Part shown: positions 17,050 through 24,759 of the stretch, in pieces
How the letters are laid out: each line of letters starts with the position of its first letter
How positions within the stretch are numbered: position 1 is the stretch's first letter
Source: an uncultured Clostridia bacterium
GTDB taxonomy: Bacteria; Bacillota; Clostridia; Oscillospirales; Acutalibacteraceae
Direction of reading: 5' to 3'
NCBI GenBank assembly: GCA_947628175.1
Contig: CANQZA010000001.1
Span: 68,883 to 121,549, forward strand
DNA: 52,667 nt
Program-made: the position numbers and the translations under genes
Notes under the pieces: model-generated
What the model saw: only the letters and a program-made list of their open reading frames with translations
Told to the model about the DNA's origin: nothing
The model's database searches: none

Positions 17050-18342
17050 TTAAACGCCGAATTTAATCTGTGCCTGATTAAGATCACTTTTTTTATATCG
17101 TTTGTCAAGCTTTATTGTCAGAACACTTCTGTCATTCCGTTCGCTGACAGACGCTGAATAGGATACATCAAATTCACCGCCGTCCTTACTGATCGTAACA
17201 GAATATGTGCCGTTATTTATGACCCTCTGCATAAAATGATATCCTGCTTTAGCAGTTAACACAATGGAGTCACCGTTAAATTTAATACTGTCAACCGCTT
17301 TAATCTCGCTCTGCATTTCACCTAAATAAACGCTTTTCTCTTTAACACCGCTGCTTAACTCAAGGCGTGTGTCAATCCAGTCAATGCTGCCGTCATCCAT
17401 TGCGGGCACGGAAGTACTGCTGTTTTTAATCACATAAGACCACTTCTTATCAGCAGTATCCCTGGGATCAAGAACCTTGAAGCCCTCCCGCGGTTCAAAA
17501 TAAATTGTTTTGGGAACAATTGCAAATTCACCGTTAAGCACCGCAATATCACAGTGTATATCGCCGATTGTCTGGGTGGAGTCAACTTCTTCATAGTTTG
17601 CAAGCACTTCTATATCGAGGGTGATATCACCGTTTTCTTTAATTTCATATACACCTTTGCCTCTCGACCAGTTGCTGAAGGTATAATACTTCTTTTTATT
17701 ATCGGAAAGGGCGGATACAAAGGCTACATGCTTGTTTTTGGATATTCCCGTCTTGCTGTCATATGTCAGAGGGGTATCCGCATCGTCCATTACAAACTGG
17801 AGAAATTTGTTGCAGCTTTTTAGCTGGGTCAGTTCACTTCTGATTGCCTCCTCAAAAGGCTTTCGCCATGTATCTGATGTCGCGCCTATTATCTGGTAAT
17901 CCATTTTTCCATTTTCAAGCTCAATCGGCTTAAACAGATATATATTATATACATATGTTTTTACTTTATATACATTTCTGTCAACACCGCTTACAAGCTT
18001 TACGAGAAGCTCCTTCTCCCCATCGCCGTCATAATCCTTGTAGTACATTTCGGGGTCTTTTTCATGAATAGCTGCAGTCCAGCCCTTGAATTCCTTTTCA
18101 ATGCCGTCATGAACAAGGTACACGGTCTCATTGTCATAGTAAATCTGATAGTTGCCCTCTTTGTTTTCGGCAATCAGAATTCTTTTTCTTTCGGTTGTGT
18201 TTTCTGTATTTTTTGCCGCCGTAGTCAGAACTATACTGTCGTCAATTCTTCTGTCTCTGTAATTAACGGAGAACACAAAAAATACGATTACTGCAATAAG
18301 AATAATAGAACCTATGGCAAGTGAACGCTTAAAATATCTCAT
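17050..18342 (-). CDS. Membrane-anchored protein of unknown function
   Basis: A 430-residue protein with an N-terminal membrane anchor (IGSIILIAVIVFFVFSVNY) and a large extracytoplasmic region. A short acidic stretch YKDYDGDGEKELLVKL resembles calcium-binding VCBS/FG-GAP-like sequences. The remainder appears mainly beta, with the last 150 residues looking like one or two Ig-like folds (TYSVTISKDGGEFDVSYSASV). It follows the HAD gene by 8 nt and has AGGTG upstream, so it is co-transcribed. I do not recognise a family. Confidence 0.8.
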   Translation of the reverse strand: MRYFKRSLAIGSIILIAVIVFFVFSVNYRDRRIDDSIVLTTAAKNTENTTERKRILIAENKEGNYQIYYDNETVYLVHDGIEKEFKGWTAAIHEKDPEMYYKDYDGDGEKELLVKLVSGVDRNVYKVKTYVYNIYLFKPIELENGKMDYQIIGATSDTWRKPFEEAIRSELTQLKSCNKFLQFVMDDADTPLTYDSKTGISKNKHVAFVSALSDNKKKYYTFSNWSRGKGVYEIKENGDITLDIEVLANYEEVDSTQTIGDIHCDIAVLNGEFAIVPKTIYFEPREGFKVLDPRDTADKKWSYVIKNSSTSVPAMDDGSIDWIDTRLELSSGVKEKSVYLGEMQSEIKAVDSIKFNGDSIVLTAKAGYHFMQRVINNGTYSVTISKDGGEFDVSYSASVSERNDRSVLTIKLDKRYKKSDLNQAQIKFGV

Positions 18343-18350
18343 AAAAACAC

Positions 18351-18935
18351 CTAATTATATACTTCGTCAAAATTAAATTTAATTTTTTTGCCTTTAACAA
18401 TATGATAACAATTTTCCCCCAAGGAAAAAATCGGCCTGTCGTGCTTTAAAGAATCGGAATAAACATCCATTACCTTAATGTCGTCCTTATTAAGCGCTTC
18501 ATAAAGACGCCTTACTTTTTCCTCTGAGCGGCAGTTGCTGCCAACTATTGCGCCTGTTTTCTTGTTATGCCTTGTGCAAATCAGCAAATCAAAACCAAGC
18601 CTTTTTTGTATTTCATTAAGGAGAAAATCGGGCGAGGCGCTGATAACGACGGAATATCTTTTTCTGTCATAAAACCATTTATGTACCTGCTTTTCATGCC
18701 TGTCCCAGAAGCCCTTTACCGCCCTTTGAAGCGGTATAAGCGCAACAAACAGAAAACATATTTTTTTAAACTTTGTAAAATTAATCATCCCCAGAAGCGC
18801 CAAAACCATCCATACAAACTGAACGGGCAGCAACAATGCTATCCAGGGATAATGCACAATACAGTATCCCCAAAAAAGCGAGCCGCTGTCAAACGGAACA
18901 ATTGTCTTGTCAAAATCATAAATATCAATTTCCAT
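18351..18935 (-). CDS. HAD-superfamily phosphatase (HAD-IB, SerB-like)
   Basis: A 194-residue hydrolase. The catalytic motif I is DFDKTIVPFDS (nucleophile and acid Asp of HAD enzymes); motif II is the serine of VISASPDF; a lysine-containing EEKVRRL follows; motif III is around DVYSDSLKHD. Motif order and a helical cap between motifs I and II fit subclass IB, which includes phosphoserine phosphatase and lipid-linked relatives. A hydrophobic stretch in the cap (IALLLPVQFVWMVLALLGMI) suggests membrane association, as in HAD-IB enzymes acting on lipid substrates. Its substrate is unknown. It sits 32 nt after mrp and 8 nt before the next gene. Confidence 0.87.
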   Translation of the reverse strand: MEIDIYDFDKTIVPFDSGSLFWGYCIVHYPWIALLLPVQFVWMVLALLGMINFTKFKKICFLFVALIPLQRAVKGFWDRHEKQVHKWFYDRKRYSVVISASPDFLLNEIQKRLGFDLLICTRHNKKTGAIVGSNCRSEEKVRRLYEALNKDDIKVMDVYSDSLKHDRPIFSLGENCYHIVKGKKIKFNFDEVYN

Positions 18936-18967
18936 TACATTTCCTCTGAATCACAGCACAATATTAA

Positions 18968-19795
18968 CTACTCACCCTTGAGAGCAGAAATGAATTCGTC
19001 AAGTTCACTGCACGCAAGCTCCTCAATTTTGCCCTCATCAACGAATCTGTTTATTTCGGGATTTACAGGCAGCTTTGCAATAACCGGAACATTGAATTCC
19101 CGTGCAGTCTCATCAATTCTTGATTCGCCGAAAATATTAATTTTTCTGCCGCAGTCAGGGCAGGTATAAAAACTCATATTCTCAATAAGTCCAAGAACGG
19201 GCACGCCCATCATCTTTGCCATATTGAATGCCTTGCTTACAATCATTTTTACCAAATCCTGCGGCGTTGATACGATGATAATGCCGTTTATCGGAATATT
19301 CTGAAAGACAGTCAGCGCAACATCGCCTGTTCCCGGAGGCATATCTATAAACAGATAATCCAGCTCACCCCAGCGCACATCAGTCCAGAACTGGTCGATT
19401 ACTCCGCTTATAACAGGACCTCTCCACACAACAGGAGAATAGACATCTTCCAGCAGAAGATTGATGCTCATGATTTTGATACCGCTTTTTGTTACGGCAG
19501 GAAGGAGACATTCGCCGTCCTGCATTGCTCTGTCGCGAATTCCAAAGGATTTTGGAACAGACGGACCCGTGATATCCGCGTCAAGCACGCCTGCTTTTAA
19601 TCCGGCGGCAGCGCATTTTGACGCAAGCATACAGGACACAAGACTTTTTCCTACGCCGCCTTTACCGCTCACAATGCCTATCACTCTCTTAATATTTGAA
19701 TATTTATTCATAGGCTTGAGAAAATCTGTTTTTTCTTCCTTTCTGGAAGCACAGTTTTCCCCGCAGGATGAACAATCATGATTACATTCGCTCAT
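18968..19795 (-). CDS. mrp: Mrp/NBP35-type iron-sulfur carrier ATPase
   Basis: A 275-residue P-loop protein that holds and transfers [4Fe-4S] clusters. The start ATG at 19793-19795 has GGTGG upstream and gives the N-terminal cysteine cluster C4-x3-C8-x2-C11-x3-C15 seen in NBP35-like members. The deviant Walker A SGKGGVGKS (43-51) has the MinD/ArsA-type signature lysine. DMPPGTGD follows, and CPDCG near residue 228 supplies the conserved CxxC that bridges a cluster in the dimer. The family supports cluster insertion into apoproteins; the IscR-like regulator and other iron-sulfur proteins are plausible clients. It lies 53 nt after lexA. Confidence 0.94.
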   Translation of the reverse strand: MSECNHDCSSCGENCASRKEEKTDFLKPMNKYSNIKRVIGIVSGKGGVGKSLVSCMLASKCAAAGLKAGVLDADITGPSVPKSFGIRDRAMQDGECLLPAVTKSGIKIMSINLLLEDVYSPVVWRGPVISGVIDQFWTDVRWGELDYLFIDMPPGTGDVALTVFQNIPINGIIIVSTPQDLVKMIVSKAFNMAKMMGVPVLGLIENMSFYTCPDCGRKINIFGESRIDETAREFNVPVIAKLPVNPEINRFVDEGKIEELACSELDEFISALKGE

Positions 19796-19848
19796 ATATA
19801 ACACCACCGTAAGATTTTTAAAAATTTTAGCATAAACACCGCAAAATA

Positions 19849-20436
19849 TCAATAGCCGCGTATCAATGTTTTTACTCTTCCGAGGATACTGCACTCCTTT
19901 ACAAGAATAGGCTCGTATTTATCATTCTCGGGCTGAAGTCTGAAATACCCGTTTTCTTTGAAAAATCTTTTGACAGTTGCCTCATCGTCAATCAAGGCAA
20001 CAACAATATCGCCGTTGTCCGCGACAGGTGACTGCTCCACAATCACTATATCCCCATCGAGAATAGCAGCATTCACCATGGAATCTCCCTTTACATGCAG
20101 GGCAAAAAGATTGTCTCCCTTCACGCCCGAAACAGCAATATATTCCTCTATCTGCTCAACTGCGAGTATCGGAGAACCTGCCGTTACAGTACCGATAAGA
20201 GGTATATGATTTACACCGTCTGCTGCGGCACACAAACGGATGGTTCTTTTTAAATTAGGCTCTCTTTTAATATATCCCGCTTTTTCAAGAGCATCCAGAT
20301 TGTATTGAACCGAGGAGGTCGATTTGAGCCCCACTGCCTGACCGATTTCACGCACGGAGGGCGCAACGCCCCGACTGAATATAACCTCTTTAATATAATG
20401 AAAAACCTGCGCCTGCTTTTCTGTTAATTTTTCCAT
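19849..20436 (-). CDS. lexA: SOS response repressor LexA
   Basis: A 195-residue self-cleaving repressor. The winged-helix head (about 1-65) reads LTEKQAQVFHYIKEVI and PSVREIGQAVGLKSTSSVQ. The peptidase domain has the cleavage site Ala86-Gly87 (VTAGSP), nucleophile Ser119 (KGDSM) and Lys156 (ATVKRFF). RecA filaments trigger autoproteolysis and release SOS genes. The ATG at 20434-20436 follows GAGGA at the right distance; an ATG five codons earlier has no ribosome site. Its promoter carries an operator, so it is autoregulated as in other Firmicutes. Confidence 0.96.
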   Translation of the reverse strand: MEKLTEKQAQVFHYIKEVIFSRGVAPSVREIGQAVGLKSTSSVQYNLDALEKAGYIKREPNLKRTIRLCAAADGVNHIPLIGTVTAGSPILAVEQIEEYIAVSGVKGDNLFALHVKGDSMVNAAILDGDIVIVEQSPVADNGDIVVALIDDEATVKRFFKENGYFRLQPENDKYEPILVKECSILGRVKTLIRGY

Positions 20437-20470
20437 AAATTCCTCACTCATATTATATATTCGTATCCAT

Positions 20471-20511
20471 ATAATAGCACTATATCTTTCCGCTTGTCAA
20501 ACATATGTACT
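20471..20511 (-). promoter_or_regulatory. lexA promoter with overlapping SOS box
   Basis: Minus strand TTGACA (20495-20500) and TATTAT (20471-20476), spacer 18 bp. AGTACATATGTTTG (20498-20511) matches 12 of 14 positions of the Bacillus-type LexA/DinR consensus CGAACRNRYGTTYG (consensus from literature memory) and overlaps the -35, so LexA would block RNA polymerase. Confidence 0.75.
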
Positions 20512-20559
20512 AAAATAAATAGTCAGCCTGTTTCTTATCCGCAAAATAATAAAAAAGTG

Positions 20560-20588
20560 TTGACAAAGTTAAATGAATAATATATAAT
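20560..20588 (+). promoter_or_regulatory. Promoter of the tRNA cluster
   Basis: TTGACA (20560-20565), 17-bp spacer, TATAAT (20583-20588), 35 bp before the first tRNA: a consensus stable-RNA promoter. Confidence 0.85.
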
Positions 20589-20623
20589 TCAGTTTGCGTT
20601 ATGCATTTGCAGCAAAAACATAT

Positions 20624-20700
20624 GGCTTTATAGCTCAGTTGGCTAGAGCATGCGGTTCATACCCGCAGTGTCACTGGTTCGAATCCAGTTAAAGCCACCA
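20624..20700 (+). tRNA. tRNA-Met (CAT), elongator type
   Basis: Acceptor GGCTTTA pairs with TAAAGCC and the gene encodes its own CCA. The anticodon loop TTCATAC gives CAT between TGCGG and CCGCA stems. The T-arm has GGTTCGAATCC. A normal first acceptor pair rules against the initiator; the body resembles elongator Met more than the lysidine-modified Ile tRNA, but CAT alone cannot fully decide. Confidence 0.93.
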
Positions 20701-20702
20701 AC

Positions 20703-20777
20703 GGCCCGGTGGTCAAGAGGTTAAGACACCGCCCTTTCACGGCGGTAACACGGGTTCGATTCCCGTCCGGGTCACCA
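20703..20777 (+). tRNA. tRNA-Glu (TTC)
   Basis: Acceptor GGCCCGG / CCGGGTC (one G-T pair), anticodon stem CCGCC / GGCGG with loop CTTTCAC (anticodon TTC), T-arm GGGTTCGATTCCC and encoded CCA. It starts 2 nt after the Met tRNA. Confidence 0.95.
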
Positions 20778-20780
20778 TAA

Positions 20781-20804
20781 AGGCACCTATAAGGTGTCTT
20801 TTTT
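20781..20804 (+). terminator. Terminator after tRNA-Glu
   Basis: AGGCACCT pairs with AGGTGTCT (one G-T pair) around ATA, followed by TTTTTT. Confidence 0.8.
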
Positions 20805-20868
20805 GTTAAAACAATCTGACGCGGCAGTAATCAGTGCCAATCTCAGGTCGGATTCCATACAATATTAT

Positions 20869-20945
20869 GTCTCCGTAGCTCAGCAGGATAGAGCGTTCGC
20901 CTCCTAAGCGAAAGGCCGCGCGTTCGAATCGCGCCGGGGACGCCA
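20869..20945 (+). tRNA. tRNA-Arg (CCT)
   Basis: Acceptor GTCTCCG / CGGGGAC with encoded CCA, anticodon stem TTCGC / GCGAA and loop CTCCTAA, so the anticodon is CCT, decoding AGG. T-arm GCGTTCGAATCGC. It is separated from the Met-Glu pair by a terminator, so it needs its own promoter or read-through. Confidence 0.94.
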
Positions 20946-20946
20946 G

Positions 20947-20993
20947 AAAAAATACCGCAAACTCTTGAACATAAAGGTTTGCGGTATTTTTTT
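20947..20993 (+). terminator. Terminator after tRNA-Arg
   Basis: AATACCGCAAAC (20951-20962) pairs with GTTTGCGGTATT (20977-20988), 12 bp, followed by TTTTT. Confidence 0.9.
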
Positions 20994-21081
20994 AAGATAG
21001 CAGTTGTTTTTTCTCTTGCATCAGTTATAATTATATATAGGCACAAAATAAGTGTCAATTCAAAACAAGAGAGGTATCGTT

Positions 21082-21645
21082 ATGAGAAAAACACTTCATT
21101 TAACCGAGGGAATATTTCCAATGCCGGTTTTAATGGTAGCAACCTACAACGAGGATGGAAGCGTTGATGTGATGAATGCTGCTTGGGGAACAATGCAGGA
21201 GCGGGGAAATGTTGCGTTGAACCTGACCGAAACCCACAGGACGGTTCAGAATATAAAAAGAAACAAAGCGTTCACCATTAGCATAGCCGACGCCGCGCAT
21301 ATTGTAGAAGCAGATTATTTTGGCATTGTATCCGGCAATAAAGAGAGCAAAAAGTTTGAAAAAAGCGGATTAACAGCATCAAAATCCGATCTTGTGGACG
21401 CCCCGATAATCAATGAGTTCCCCATCTGTATGGAATGTGCGTTTATGGAATATCAGGATAACACCTACGGTTGCGGCGTTATCGGCAAAGTCGTTCGCAT
21501 CACGGCGGACGAAAAGGTAATGGCCGGAGATAAGATTGATCTGTCTTTGGTCAATGCAATCGCCTTTGACCCCTATACCCACGGCTATTACAAAGTCGCA
21601 GAAAGGGTCGGAGAAGCTTTCAAAGACGGTCTGAAGCTGAAATAA
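21082..21645 (+). CDS. Flavin reductase-like (FMN-binding split-barrel) protein
   Basis: A 187-residue protein of the DIM6/NTAB flavin reductase family, FMN-binding proteins that reduce flavin or an attached substrate. The N-terminal part (PMPVLMVATYNEDGSVDVMNAAWG) and TETHRTVQNIKRNKAFTIS form the typical FMN site; ADYFGIVSGNKESKKF and a Cys-containing FPICMECAFMEY follow. The ATG at 21082 has GAGAGG 8 nt upstream; an in-frame GTG at 21052 lacks one. It stands alone between two terminators; the biological substrate is unknown. Confidence 0.9.
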   Translation: MRKTLHLTEGIFPMPVLMVATYNEDGSVDVMNAAWGTMQERGNVALNLTETHRTVQNIKRNKAFTISIADAAHIVEADYFGIVSGNKESKKFEKSGLTASKSDLVDAPIINEFPICMECAFMEYQDNTYGCGVIGKVVRITADEKVMAGDKIDLSLVNAIAFDPYTHGYYKVAERVGEAFKDGLKLK

Positions 21646-21670
21646 TAAGAAATATACCGTAAGCGGTTTT

Positions 21671-21705
21671 ACCGCCTGTTTCCGATGAAGAGCAGGCGGT
21701 CTTTT
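21671..21705 (+). terminator. Terminator after the flavin reductase gene
   Basis: ACCGCCTG (21671-21678) pairs with CAGGCGGT (21693-21700), then CTTTTG. Confidence 0.75.
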
Positions 21706-21918
21706 GTTGCCTGAAAACATTTTTCAAGTATAGGGCAATATTTCCTCTCCCGCTTCAAACAACTAAAAGCGTTTATCCAAAACCAAAATCGGACGGTTTA
21801 ATGTATAGTAATCAGATTGATTTTTTGATGTTATAGAACAAATTGTTCCTGTTTTTGCTCGGATTTGTTAATTAATTGTCAATCTGTTGTTATTTTCACT
21901 AAACTTGCATATAAAACA
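21706..21918. other. Non-coding region upstream of serC
   Basis: AT-rich sequence with no ORF carrying a ribosome site. One perfect odd palindrome, GAACAA-A-TTGTTC (21836-21848), about 70 bp upstream of the serC -35, could be a regulator site; it differs from a LexA box because the half-sites are five, not four, bases apart. Confidence 0.4.
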
Positions 21919-21946
21919 TTGACAAAAAAAATTACAAGACTATAAT
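21919..21946 (+). promoter_or_regulatory. Promoter of serC-serA
   Basis: TTGACA (21919-21924), 16-bp spacer, TATAAT (21941-21946); a second TATAAT occurs 10 bp further at 21951. Confidence 0.75.
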
Positions 21947-22012
21947 GTAGTATAATCGCATTGGGAAACACTCAAATGCAAATTTATATTTTAGCAATAG
22001 GAGAAATAACTT

Positions 22013-23098
22013 ATGGCAAGAGTTTATAATTTCAGTGCAGGTCCGTCAACACTTCCTGAAAAAGTGCTTGAGCAGGCCGCAGCGGAAATGATGGATTATC
22101 AAGGCAGCGGACAGTCGGTTATGGAAATGAGCCACCGCTCAAAGGTATTCGACAAAATTATCAAGGACGCAGAGGCTCTTATGAGAGAGCTTTACAGTAT
22201 TCCGGACAACTACAAGGTATTGTTTCTTCAGGGCGGAGCGTCTGCTCAGTTTTCGGCAATTCCGCTCAATTTTATGAACAACTCCGGCAAGGCTGATTAC
22301 ATCATCACCGGCCAGTGGGCTAAAAAGGCCTTTCAGGAGGCGCAGAAGTACGGCGATGTTGTTGCGGCGGCTTCCTCGGCGGACAAAACCTTTTCATACA
22401 TACCCAAAACAAAGCCCGAGGATTTCCGTGAGGACGCAGATTATGTCTATATCTGTATGAACAACACAATTTACGGAACGGTTTACAAGGAGCTGCCTCC
22501 CGTGGGAGACAAGGTACTCATCGCGGATGTATCCTCCTGCGCTCTTTCCCAGCCGCTTGATATAAGCAAATTCGGCGTTGTTTACTTCGGCGCACAGAAA
22601 AATGTTGCACCTGCAGGTCTTGTTGTTGTGATTATCCGTGAGGATCTTCTCGGCAAAGCAAGAGATATCACACCTGTAATGATGAATTATCAGGTTCAGG
22701 CAGACGCGGACTCTCTTTACAACACGCCTCCGTGCTGGACAATTTATATCTGCAAGCTCGTTCTTGAGTGGATAAAAAATGATATCGGCGGACTTGAGAA
22801 AATGCAGGAGAGAAATGAGAAAAAAGCTGCAATTCTCTATGATTTTCTCGATGCGTCGGAGCTTTTCAAAGGTACTGTTGTAAAAGAGGATCGCTCGCTT
22901 ATGAATGTGCCTTTCATCATCGGCGACGATGAACTTGAAAAGAAATTTATCGCCGAGGCAACTGAAGCAGGCTTTGTAAATCTCAAGGGCCACAGAACAG
23001 TCGGCGGAATGAGAGCATCCATCTACAACGCAATGCCTATTGAGGGCGTTGAAAAGCTTATAGAGTTTATGGCTGAATTTGAAAAAAACAACAAGTAA
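22013..23098 (+). CDS. serC: Phosphoserine aminotransferase
   Basis: A 361-residue PLP enzyme that converts 3-phosphohydroxypyruvate and glutamate to phosphoserine, the second step of serine synthesis. Features: N-terminal YNFSAGPSTLPEKVLEQA, MEMSHRSK, LFLQGGASAQFSAIPLNF, the Schiff-base lysine in FGAQKNVAPAG and the C-terminal GHRTVGGMRASIYNAMP. AGGAG precedes the ATG. It is first of two genes; serA follows after 12 nt. In other pathways the enzyme also serves PLP synthesis. Full length. Confidence 0.97.
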   Translation: MARVYNFSAGPSTLPEKVLEQAAAEMMDYQGSGQSVMEMSHRSKVFDKIIKDAEALMRELYSIPDNYKVLFLQGGASAQFSAIPLNFMNNSGKADYIITGQWAKKAFQEAQKYGDVVAAASSADKTFSYIPKTKPEDFREDADYVYICMNNTIYGTVYKELPPVGDKVLIADVSSCALSQPLDISKFGVVYFGAQKNVAPAGLVVVIIREDLLGKARDITPVMMNYQVQADADSLYNTPPCWTIYICKLVLEWIKNDIGGLEKMQERNEKKAAILYDFLDASELFKGTVVKEDRSLMNVPFIIGDDELEKKFIAEATEAGFVNLKGHRTVGGMRASIYNAMPIEGVEKLIEFMAEFEKNNK

Positions 23099-23110
23099 CG
23101 GAGAATAGAT

Positions 23111-24271
23111 ATGTACAACATTAAAACACTTAATAAGATTTCAAATGTAGGTCTTTCAAAATTTGATACAGACAAATACACTTATTCAAGCGAAATCGAA
23201 AATCCTGATGCAATTATGGTAAGAAGCGCGTCAATGCACGATATGGATATGCCGTCATCTCTTCTTGCAATCGCAAGAGCGGGCGCAGGCGTAAACAACA
23301 TTCCGGTCGCAGACTGCACGGAAAAGGGCATCGTTGTATTCAATACCCCCGGCGCAAACGCAAACGCAGTCAAGGAGCTTGTCATCTGCGGTATGTTTCT
23401 TTCAAGCCGCAAGATTACAAAAGCGATTGACTGGTGCAAAACAATCAAGGACGAGGGCGACAATGTAGGCAAGGTCGTTGAGAAAGGAAAGAGTGCCTTT
23501 GCAGGCCCTGAAATCAAGGGCAAAACGCTCGGTGTTATAGGTCTCGGCGCCATCGGCAGACTTGTTGCCGAGGCTGCCGTTGCTCTTGGAATGAAGGTTA
23601 TCGGCTATGATCCGTTTCTTTCCGACGACGCACAACTCAAGGCAGGCATAACACGCAGCAACAATCTTGACGAGATTTTCCCTGTCGCGGACTATCTTAC
23701 ACTTCATGTACCGCTCACTCCCGAAACAAAGGGTATGATTGGCGAAAGCAATATTGCCATGATGAAAAACACAGTCAGAATCCTCAACTTCGCAAGAGGC
23801 GACCTTGCTGTTTCATCTGATGTTGTTGCAGCGCTTGAGGACGGCAAAATTGCCGCTTATGTAACCGATTTCCCTTCGGCAGATTTGATAGGCGTTGACG
23901 GTGTTATTGCGATTCCCCACCTTGGCGCATCCACACCTGAAAGCGAGGAAAACTGTGCATCCATGGGCGCTCTTGAGCTGATTGATTTCCTCGAAAACGG
24001 CAACATTAAAAATTCAGTCAACCTGCCTTCCGTTTCAATGGCAAAGACAGGCGTCGCAAGAATAACCGTTATCCATAAAAATCAACCGAATATGATTTCA
24101 ACAATTACAGATACTTTCAGTAAAGACGGTATTAATATTTCCTCCTTTGAGGATAAAAACCGCGGTGAAACCGCATATTCAATTATCGATACCGATACTG
24201 CGCCTGCTGAGACAGTAATTGACGACATAAAGGCGATTGACGGTGTAATCAAAGTCAGGGTTATCAAATAA
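23111..24271 (+). CDS. serA: D-3-phosphoglycerate dehydrogenase with ACT domain
   Basis: A 386-residue NAD-dependent enzyme that oxidises 3-phosphoglycerate, the entry to serine synthesis. The Rossmann motif GVIGLGAIGRLVAEAA lies at about 140-155; catalytic features are the Arg in NFARGDL and the His in PHLGAST. A C-terminal ACT domain (about 315-386; ARITVIHKNQPNMISTITDTF) should bind serine for feedback inhibition. The intermediate length is that of SerA forms without the large insert domain. Ordered serC-serA, with the two products acting in sequence; the third enzyme, SerB, is not here, though a SerB-like HAD protein of unknown substrate is at 18.4 kb. Confidence 0.97.
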   Translation: MYNIKTLNKISNVGLSKFDTDKYTYSSEIENPDAIMVRSASMHDMDMPSSLLAIARAGAGVNNIPVADCTEKGIVVFNTPGANANAVKELVICGMFLSSRKITKAIDWCKTIKDEGDNVGKVVEKGKSAFAGPEIKGKTLGVIGLGAIGRLVAEAAVALGMKVIGYDPFLSDDAQLKAGITRSNNLDEIFPVADYLTLHVPLTPETKGMIGESNIAMMKNTVRILNFARGDLAVSSDVVAALEDGKIAAYVTDFPSADLIGVDGVIAIPHLGASTPESEENCASMGALELIDFLENGNIKNSVNLPSVSMAKTGVARITVIHKNQPNMISTITDTFSKDGINISSFEDKNRGETAYSIIDTDTAPAETVIDDIKAIDGVIKVRVIK

Positions 24272-24282
24272 CAGCAAACTTC

Positions 24283-24322
24283 AAGCGGTCATCTTTTAGA
24301 TAAGATGACCGCTTTTTTTTTG
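24283..24322 (+). terminator. Terminator of serC-serA
   Basis: AAGCGGTCATCTT (24283-24295) pairs with AAGATGACCGCTT (24302-24314), 13 bp, followed by eight T residues. Confidence 0.95.
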
Positions 24323-24323
24323 A

Positions 24324-24632
24324 CTATTTTTTGCACATAAGTTTTCCTATTTCAATAAAAAGCCCCTTTTTTTCACGAGGAATTCTGGAATAAATATTCA
24401 ACAGTCTTTCCTGTTCGGTGGATATTTCTTTTCTTCCGGCGTTGTCCAGCAGATAATCCGTGGATACATTAAAACAGTTTGCTATGGAAATAAGCGTTTT
24501 AAAATCAGGCTCGCGCAGATTTCTGATATAATTTCCCAGTGTGGTGGGCGCAATATTCAATTCTTTTGCAATCTCTTTCTGGGTCTTGTCATTATCCTCT
24601 ATCAAACAACGCAATGTGTCCCCAAACTTCAT
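24324..24632 (-). CDS. Small XRE-family transcriptional regulator
   Basis: A 102-residue protein with a helix-turn-helix over about residues 5-62 (KTQKEIAKELNIAPTTLGNYI, REPDFKTLISIANCFNVSTDYLL) and a helical tail that may dimerise. The ATG at 24630-24632 has GAGGTG 7 nt upstream; an in-frame start further upstream would run into the divergent promoter. It is divergent from the large membrane protein at 24760, so it is a good candidate to control it and itself. Confidence 0.9.
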   Translation of the reverse strand: MKFGDTLRCLIEDNDKTQKEIAKELNIAPTTLGNYIRNLREPDFKTLISIANCFNVSTDYLLDNAGRKEISTEQERLLNIYSRIPREKKGLFIEIGKLMCKK

Positions 24633-24693
24633 ATTGTTCACCTCAGCTTTAATATAACATCTCAAATCAGCTACACGCATGATATCCACAAAC

Positions 24694-24735
24694 TGTGTTG
24701 ACAATACACATATTGAATGCTACACTGTTTATAAT
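24694..24735 (+). promoter_or_regulatory. Promoter region of the membrane protein, with a candidate operator
   Basis: TTGACA (24698-24703) has TACACT (24721-24726) 17 bp downstream, and a better TATAAT at 24730-24735 that is too far from it. TGTGT and ACACA flank the -35 (24694-24710) as an inverted repeat, a possible site for the divergent XRE protein. Confidence 0.45.
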
Positions 24736-24759
24736 GTAACATTAAGGGGGAGATTGACA

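Noticed and set aside
18567-19169. 200-codon plus-strand ORF
   Set aside because: Spans the antisense of the HAD and mrp genes and the gap between them; no start signal and no domain.
20624-20945. tRNA cluster as an integrated-element attachment site
   Set aside because: No integrase gene and no repeated tRNA 3' end were seen nearby; the downstream genes are ordinary chromosomal ones.
21836-21848. LexA-type SOS box upstream of serC
   Set aside because: The palindrome has five bases between GAAC and GTTC rather than four, and serine synthesis genes are not expected SOS members.
22394-22993. 199-codon minus-strand ORF
   Set aside because: Antisense to serC, which is intact with all PLP motifs.
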